A DNA stretch of 10,049 nt, from NCBI GenBank assembly GCA_007117945.1, contig SKTN01000162.1:1-10049 (forward strand), written 5' to 3'. The stretch comes from Nitriliruptoraceae bacterium. GTDB lineage: Bacteria; Actinomycetota; Nitriliruptoria; Nitriliruptorales; Nitriliruptoraceae. A program made the position numbers and the translations under genes. The notes beneath the pieces were generated by a model. That model saw only the letters and a program-made list of their open reading frames with translations, was not told where the DNA came from and ran no database searches. Numbering within the stretch: the stretch's first letter is position 1; each line of letters begins with the position of its first letter. Shown here one piece after another: positions 6,990 to 10,049 of the stretch.

Positions 6990-8498
6990 TCACCCGTCGC
7001 CCGGGGCACCGTCCTCCCCCCGCTGCCCGGTCTCCGCGGCCTGCGCGACCACCTCGAGGACCTCGTCGCCGTAGCGTTCGAGCTTGGCTGGCCCCACGCC
7101 GGGGCAGGCGGCGAGCTCGCTGAGGGTCTCGGGTCGACGGCCGGCGATCAGCTGCAGGTGACGGTCCTGGAACACCAGGTAGGCGGGGACACCGTTGCTC
7201 CGGGCCACCGCGGAGCGCCAGGCCTTCAGCTCCGCGAACAGCGCGTCGTCGGCCGCGTTGCCGGCGGCATCGACGTCGAGCTGTCCGGGCCGGCCGCCAC
7301 CCGGCGCGCCACCGCTGCGCTGCGGAGCGGTCAGCACGCAGCTGCGCTCCCCCACCCGCACCCGGCTGCCGTGGGGCACGCGGACCTGCACGGCCGCCGC
7401 GTCCCCATCGGGGAGGTCCACGACCGCGTGGTGACGACCGAGGGCGGTGATGCGTCCGGTGACACCGCCGGCCAGGGTCACCTCGACCCCCCGGGCGGCG
7501 TGCAGCTGCCCGTCGGCGTCGAAGGTGGGCTCGACGGGGCCCGCCACCCCCCGTGGGCGGGCCCCCGGCCCGGTCGCGCCCGCGCCACGGGGTGGGGTGT
7601 GCACCTCGTCCAGGAAGGGCGATGCGCGCTGGGTGTCGGCGATGACGTGGACCTGCTCCTGGCAGCGGGTGATGGCCACGTGGAACACCCGACGCTCCTC
7701 CTCCACGTCGTCGGCCAGCCGGTGGGGGAACAGGCCCTGGTTCGCGGCGAACACCACCACGTGGGGCCACTCCATGCCCTTCACGCGGTGGACCGTGGAG
7801 AGGGTCACCCCCGTGGGTTCCCCCGGGACCTGGAGGCGTTCGCCGAGCCAGCCCTCGAAGCGGGCCGGCTCCGGCTGGAGGGCGGCGAGCTGCTCGAGGG
7901 CGTCGAGGTCGTCGCCGTGGCTCGATCCCTCCGGCCGGCGGCGTGAGGCGTCGAGGGCGTCCATCGCCTCACCCAGGCCGATGCGGCGCCGGATCACGTC
8001 CAGCACCTGCGCCGTGTCACCGCCGTCGGACAACGTGTCGGCGAGGTCGAGGAGGTCGCCGAGGTAGTCGCTGAAGCGCTGCCGGTGGGTCTCGGAGAGC
8101 TGGTCGCCGACCCGCTCGAGGTCACCGAGGGACCACGGTGAGCGTCGCGGCAGCAGCGGGGTGACGGCGGACTTCACCTTGCGGGCGGGACGGTTGAGGG
8201 TGTCGAGCACGTCGGCCCGGCGCAGCTGCTGGGGGTGGAGCCCGAGGCGCAGGTAGGCCAGGGCCGTGCGGATACCCGTGCGCTGGAGCACCGTGCGGTC
8301 GAGGGGTGCGGTGTGGGGGATACCCGCCTCGGTGAGTGCCACCTGGACCGGGAGCAGGGCGCTGTTCACCCGTGCGAGCACCGCCACCTGCGCCGGGTCG
8401 GCACCGCTGGCCAGGGTCGCACCGATCAGGGCGACGGCGCGTTCCGCCATCGCCCCGCCGCCCACCCGGTGGATGGCGAACCCGTCGTCGTCGCTCAC
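6990..8498 (-). CDS. UvrD-like SF1 helicase, C-terminal part with HRDC domain (split gene)
   Basis: A 502-residue continuation of the SF1 helicase begun in the gene upstream, in the -1 frame. Visible: motif IVa region VLARVNSALLPVQVALTEAG (40-59), motif V GVTLSTVHRVKGMEW (230-244) and motif VI EEERRVFHVAITRC (266-279). Residues about 335-392 (from RGVEVTLAGGVTGRI) look like a small beta-barrel of SH3/Tudor type. Residues about 417-485 form an HRDC nucleic-acid-binding domain. HRDC recalls mycobacterial UvrD2, but the four-cysteine motif between motor and HRDC there is missing. I chose GTG at 8498-8496 because it overlaps the upstream stop as GTGA, with GAGG 7 nt before it; the same frame is open back to 8840, but that part reads as Pro/Arg/Gly-rich antisense-like filler over the coding frame of the N-terminal half. 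Without Walker A and B this product cannot hydrolyse ATP alone; it must either pair with the N-terminal product or be made as a frameshift fusion, unless an indel error explains the break. Confidence 0.85.
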   Translation of the reverse strand: MSDDDGFAIHRVGGGAMAERAVALIGATLASGADPAQVAVLARVNSALLPVQVALTEAGIPHTAPLDRTVLQRTGIRTALAYLRLGLHPQQLRRADVLDTLNRPARKVKSAVTPLLPRRSPWSLGDLERVGDQLSETHRQRFSDYLGDLLDLADTLSDGGDTAQVLDVIRRRIGLGEAMDALDASRRRPEGSSHGDDLDALEQLAALQPEPARFEGWLGERLQVPGEPTGVTLSTVHRVKGMEWPHVVVFAANQGLFPHRLADDVEEERRVFHVAITRCQEQVHVIADTQRASPFLDEVHTPPRGAGATGPGARPRGVAGPVEPTFDADGQLHAARGVEVTLAGGVTGRITALGRHHAVVDLPDGDAAAVQVRVPHGSRVRVGERSCVLTAPQRSGGAPGGGRPGQLDVDAAGNAADDALFAELKAWRSAVARSNGVPAYLVFQDRHLQLIAGRRPETLSELAACPGVGPAKLERYGDEVLEVVAQAAETGQRGEDGAPGDG

Positions 8499-8511
8499 CT
8501 CGGCGCCTCGC
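8495..8511 (-). promoter_or_regulatory. GTGA stop/start overlap joining the two helicase halves
   Basis: On the minus strand the TGA ending the N-terminal half (8497-8495) and the GTG of the C-terminal half (8498-8496) overlap as GTGA. GCGAGG (8511-8506) precedes the GTG by 7 nt and could serve as a Shine-Dalgarno. This is the normal form of a termination-reinitiation site. No slippery heptamer of the X-XXY-YYZ type is seen in the codons before the stop. Confidence 0.6.
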
Positions 8512-9964
8512 TGCCTGCCGTTGGTGCCGCCGGGCGGGCACGGGCGGCGCGGATGCGCTTGTCCACGCGGTGGCGGTTGTGGGACAGCAGGGTGGAGGCG
8601 GCGTCGACCACGGCGGGCGGGCACCGGTAGTTGACCTCCAGGGCGTGGAAGCTCGCGCCGGGGAACCACCGGTCGAAGGCCGTGAGGTGCTCGGGGGTCG
8701 CACCGGCGTAGCTGTAGATCGTCTGGTCGTCGTCGCCGACGGCGAACACCTGCATCGAGGGACCGGCCACCAGGCGGATCAGCAGCAGGAAGGCCGGCGT
8801 GAGATCCTGGAACTCGTCGACCAGCAGGTGGGTGCCCCACCTCTGGACCTGTGCGCGCAGGTCCGGGCGTTGCAGCAGCAGCTCGATCGCCCGGTAGATC
8901 TGCTCGTCGAAGTCCAGCAGCCCCTCGTCGGCCAGCACCTGGCGGTAGCGCACGAACACCTCGGCGAAGCCGTCGATATCGCCGCGCTGGGCCTCCACCT
9001 CGACGGGGTCGACCAGGGCCAGGCGGACCTCCGCGAGGGCGTCGAGGTAGGCCTGGAAGGGGTCCTGGTTGGGGATCCGGGCGGTGCGGACGAGCCGGTC
9101 GAGGAGGCGTCGCACGTCGCGTTCGCCGATCACCTGGCGGCGTTGGTCGAGGCTGCAGATCCTGAGCGCCAGGGAGTGCAGGGTGCGGATCGACACCTCG
9201 AGGTCGCTGGTGCGGGCCCGCATCTCGCCGGCGGCGCGGGTGTTGTAGGCCAGGGCGGTGACCAGCTCCGGTTCGACGCCACGGTCGGTGAGCAGGTGGC
9301 GCAGACGGGCGGTCAGCACGCGGGTCTTGCCCGACCCGGCGGGGGCGATGATGCGTGCCGGCCCGTGCCCGTGGGTCACCGCCGCCAGCTGATCGGGGGC
9401 GAGGGGCTCCTTCGGCACGCTGTCACGATGGAGCGTCAGGCGGCCGAGCGTGACCGACTCCCGGTGCACCACCGGCCGCGACGGGCCATCGGGCAGCGGC
9501 CCACGGGGTCCACCGTCGACGAAGGCGTCGCGGCCGTCGGGCAGCTCGATGTCCGCGGCAGCGCTGTGACCGGCGCCGAGGTGGCGTTGGGCCAGTACCC
9601 CGTGCCACCACCGGGGTGCGTCGCCCCGCAGGTCGTAGCTGTTCGCCCAGGTCAGGAAGTGCAGGTGCTCGCGGTGGAAGCTGTGGTCGCGGGGCAGGGC
9701 GTAGGGCGGGTCCTCGGTCGACTCCGGGGCGCGGGCCTCGGCGTTGTCGACGGCCAGTTCGATCACGCTGGGACGGCGCGTCAGCCACCGGGAGCGCAGC
9801 ACCGCGGTGACCGGCGCCGGATCGGCGAGGACCTCCGCGTCCACCACCAGGCGGGGGACGTGCTCGTAGCCGGCGGGGGTCGGTGCGTCGCGCCCGACCA
9901 CGACGCTGCGCCCCAGGGCCGGTGGGCCGGGGAAGCTGGTGGCGGTGGGTGGGGTCGGTGGCAT
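8495..9964 (-). CDS. UvrD-like SF1 helicase, N-terminal part with ATPase core (split gene)
   Basis: A 489-residue protein carrying the first lobe of an SF1A helicase. Residues 1 to about 185 are an extra N-terminal domain I cannot assign, with LHFLTWANSYDLRG (101-114) and LPDGRDAFVDGGPRGP (141-156). The motor follows: Q motif LAPDQLAAV (188-196), Walker A APAGSGKTR (207-215), motif Ia ALAYNTRAAGEMRAR (237-251), motif Ib IRTLHSLALRI (259-269), Walker B LLVDEFQD (380-387), motif III VGDDDQTIYSYAGA (409-422) and motif IV NYRCPP (445-450). The frame ends 39 residues after NYRCPP, in what should be a variable loop of domain 2A, after KRIRAARARPAAP (469-481). Motifs IVa, V, VI and HRDC follow in the next gene. 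The expected role is 3'-5' unwinding in DNA repair. ATG at 9964 has no good Shine-Dalgarno. On the minus strand TAGCCT (9979-9974) would fit a -10 box for a leaderless or near-leaderless mRNA. Confidence 0.87.
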   Translation of the reverse strand: MPPTPPTATSFPGPPALGRSVVVGRDAPTPAGYEHVPRLVVDAEVLADPAPVTAVLRSRWLTRRPSVIELAVDNAEARAPESTEDPPYALPRDHSFHREHLHFLTWANSYDLRGDAPRWWHGVLAQRHLGAGHSAAADIELPDGRDAFVDGGPRGPLPDGPSRPVVHRESVTLGRLTLHRDSVPKEPLAPDQLAAVTHGHGPARIIAPAGSGKTRVLTARLRHLLTDRGVEPELVTALAYNTRAAGEMRARTSDLEVSIRTLHSLALRICSLDQRRQVIGERDVRRLLDRLVRTARIPNQDPFQAYLDALAEVRLALVDPVEVEAQRGDIDGFAEVFVRYRQVLADEGLLDFDEQIYRAIELLLQRPDLRAQVQRWGTHLLVDEFQDLTPAFLLLIRLVAGPSMQVFAVGDDDQTIYSYAGATPEHLTAFDRWFPGASFHALEVNYRCPPAVVDAASTLLSHNRHRVDKRIRAARARPAAPTAGSEAPR

Positions 9965-9973
9965 GGCGCGCGC

Positions 9974-9979
9974 AGGCTA
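9974..9979 (-). promoter_or_regulatory. Possible -10 box for a leaderless UvrD-like transcript
   Basis: TAGCCT on the minus strand matches TAnnnT and ends 9 nt before the ATG at 9964, where a transcript would begin at or very near the start codon. Leaderless mRNAs are common in actinobacteria, and the gene lacks a Shine-Dalgarno. No good -35 hexamer is present, and the site overlaps a possible gene end, so this is weak. Confidence 0.22.
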
Positions 9980-10049
9980 GGGGCCCACAGCCGCAGCACG
10001 GTCGCGGGCAGCCGCCGACCTGGGGATGGCGTCCCCGTGGAAGGTCACC
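9977..10049 (-). CDS. Possible 3' end of an upstream minus-strand gene
   Basis: From the right edge an open minus-strand frame reads VTFHGDAIPRSAAARDRAAA, then VGP, and stops at TAG (9979-9977), 12 nt before the UvrD-like ATG. The stretch is too short to identify and in such GC-rich DNA may be open by chance. The same bases could fold: GGGGA (10022-10026) with TCCCC (10032-10036), and GACCT (10017-10021) with AGGTC (10042-10046). Confidence 0.3.
   Translation of the reverse strand, partial: VTFHGDAIPRSAAARDRAAAVGP

Noticed and set aside
8495..8560. Programmed -1 frameshift site joining the helicase halves
   Set aside because: No slippery heptamer or clear downstream stimulatory hairpin was seen before the stop; reinitiation at GTGA or an indel error explains the layout better. 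I keep fusion only as a remote option.
8499..8840. Upstream extension of the C-terminal helicase frame to an ATG at 8840
   Set aside because: These 114 codons lie over the coding frame of the N-terminal half (Walker B to motif IV) and translate to Pro/Arg/Gly-rich sequence without helicase similarity; the GTG at 8498 is the natural start.
5250..9964. Anti-phage defence system made of two helicases
   Set aside because: No nuclease, methylase, toxin or other defence domain is present, no mobile element is nearby, and composition matches the rest of the window.

Overview
The window is very GC-rich (roughly 70% or more by eye, with G/C at most third codon positions) and gene-dense. It reads as chromosomal DNA of a high-GC actinobacterial lineage. 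The closest family resemblances I recognise are a UvrD2-like SF1 helicase with a C-terminal HRDC domain and an actinobacterial-type SF2 helicase. A deep-branching group such as Nitriliruptoria or Acidimicrobiia would fit, but the genus cannot be fixed from sequence alone. I see no insertion sequence, phage, integrase, tRNA, rRNA or CRISPR array.

Left part (1-3508, plus strand): the last codons of an unknown gene (stop at 45-47) lead within 2 nt into an MFS transporter (50-1327). A 228-nt gap follows. It holds a strong stem-loop with 14-bp arms directly after the MFS stop, then a perfect 47-bp sequence present twice in tandem, then a clear Shine-Dalgarno. Next is a two-part protein (1556-3508): a CPA2-type cation:proton antiporter membrane domain joined to two C-terminal universal-stress-protein-like domains. 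A Thr sits where the membrane aspartate of this antiporter family is expected.

Right part (3578-9964, minus strand, convergent with the left part; read from right to left): an SF1 UvrD-like helicase encoded in two reading frames (9964-8495 and 8498-6990) that meet in a GTGA stop/start overlap; a 93-nt gap with a perfect 14-bp palindrome and a possible promoter; an SF2 DEXH helicase (6896-5250); a DUF1015 protein whose start lies 1 nt after the helicase stop (5248-4031); and, 24 nt further, a Fur-family metalloregulator (4006-3578). The SF2 helicase and DUF1015 genes look translationally coupled, and the Fur gene may be the last cistron of the same transcript.

Taken together, the minus-strand cluster joins two DNA helicases of different superfamilies, a protein of unknown function and a metal or peroxide-type regulator. 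This could be a DNA-repair or stress unit, but that is inference. The most unusual items are the split UvrD-like helicase, whose break falls between motif IV and motif IVa with all motifs retained; its uncharacterised N-terminal domain of about 185 residues; the antiporter lacking the expected ion-binding acidic residue; and the stem-loop plus 47-bp tandem repeat. Apart from these the content looks like an ordinary chromosomal neighbourhood, and I did not find a clear new defence or biosynthetic system.
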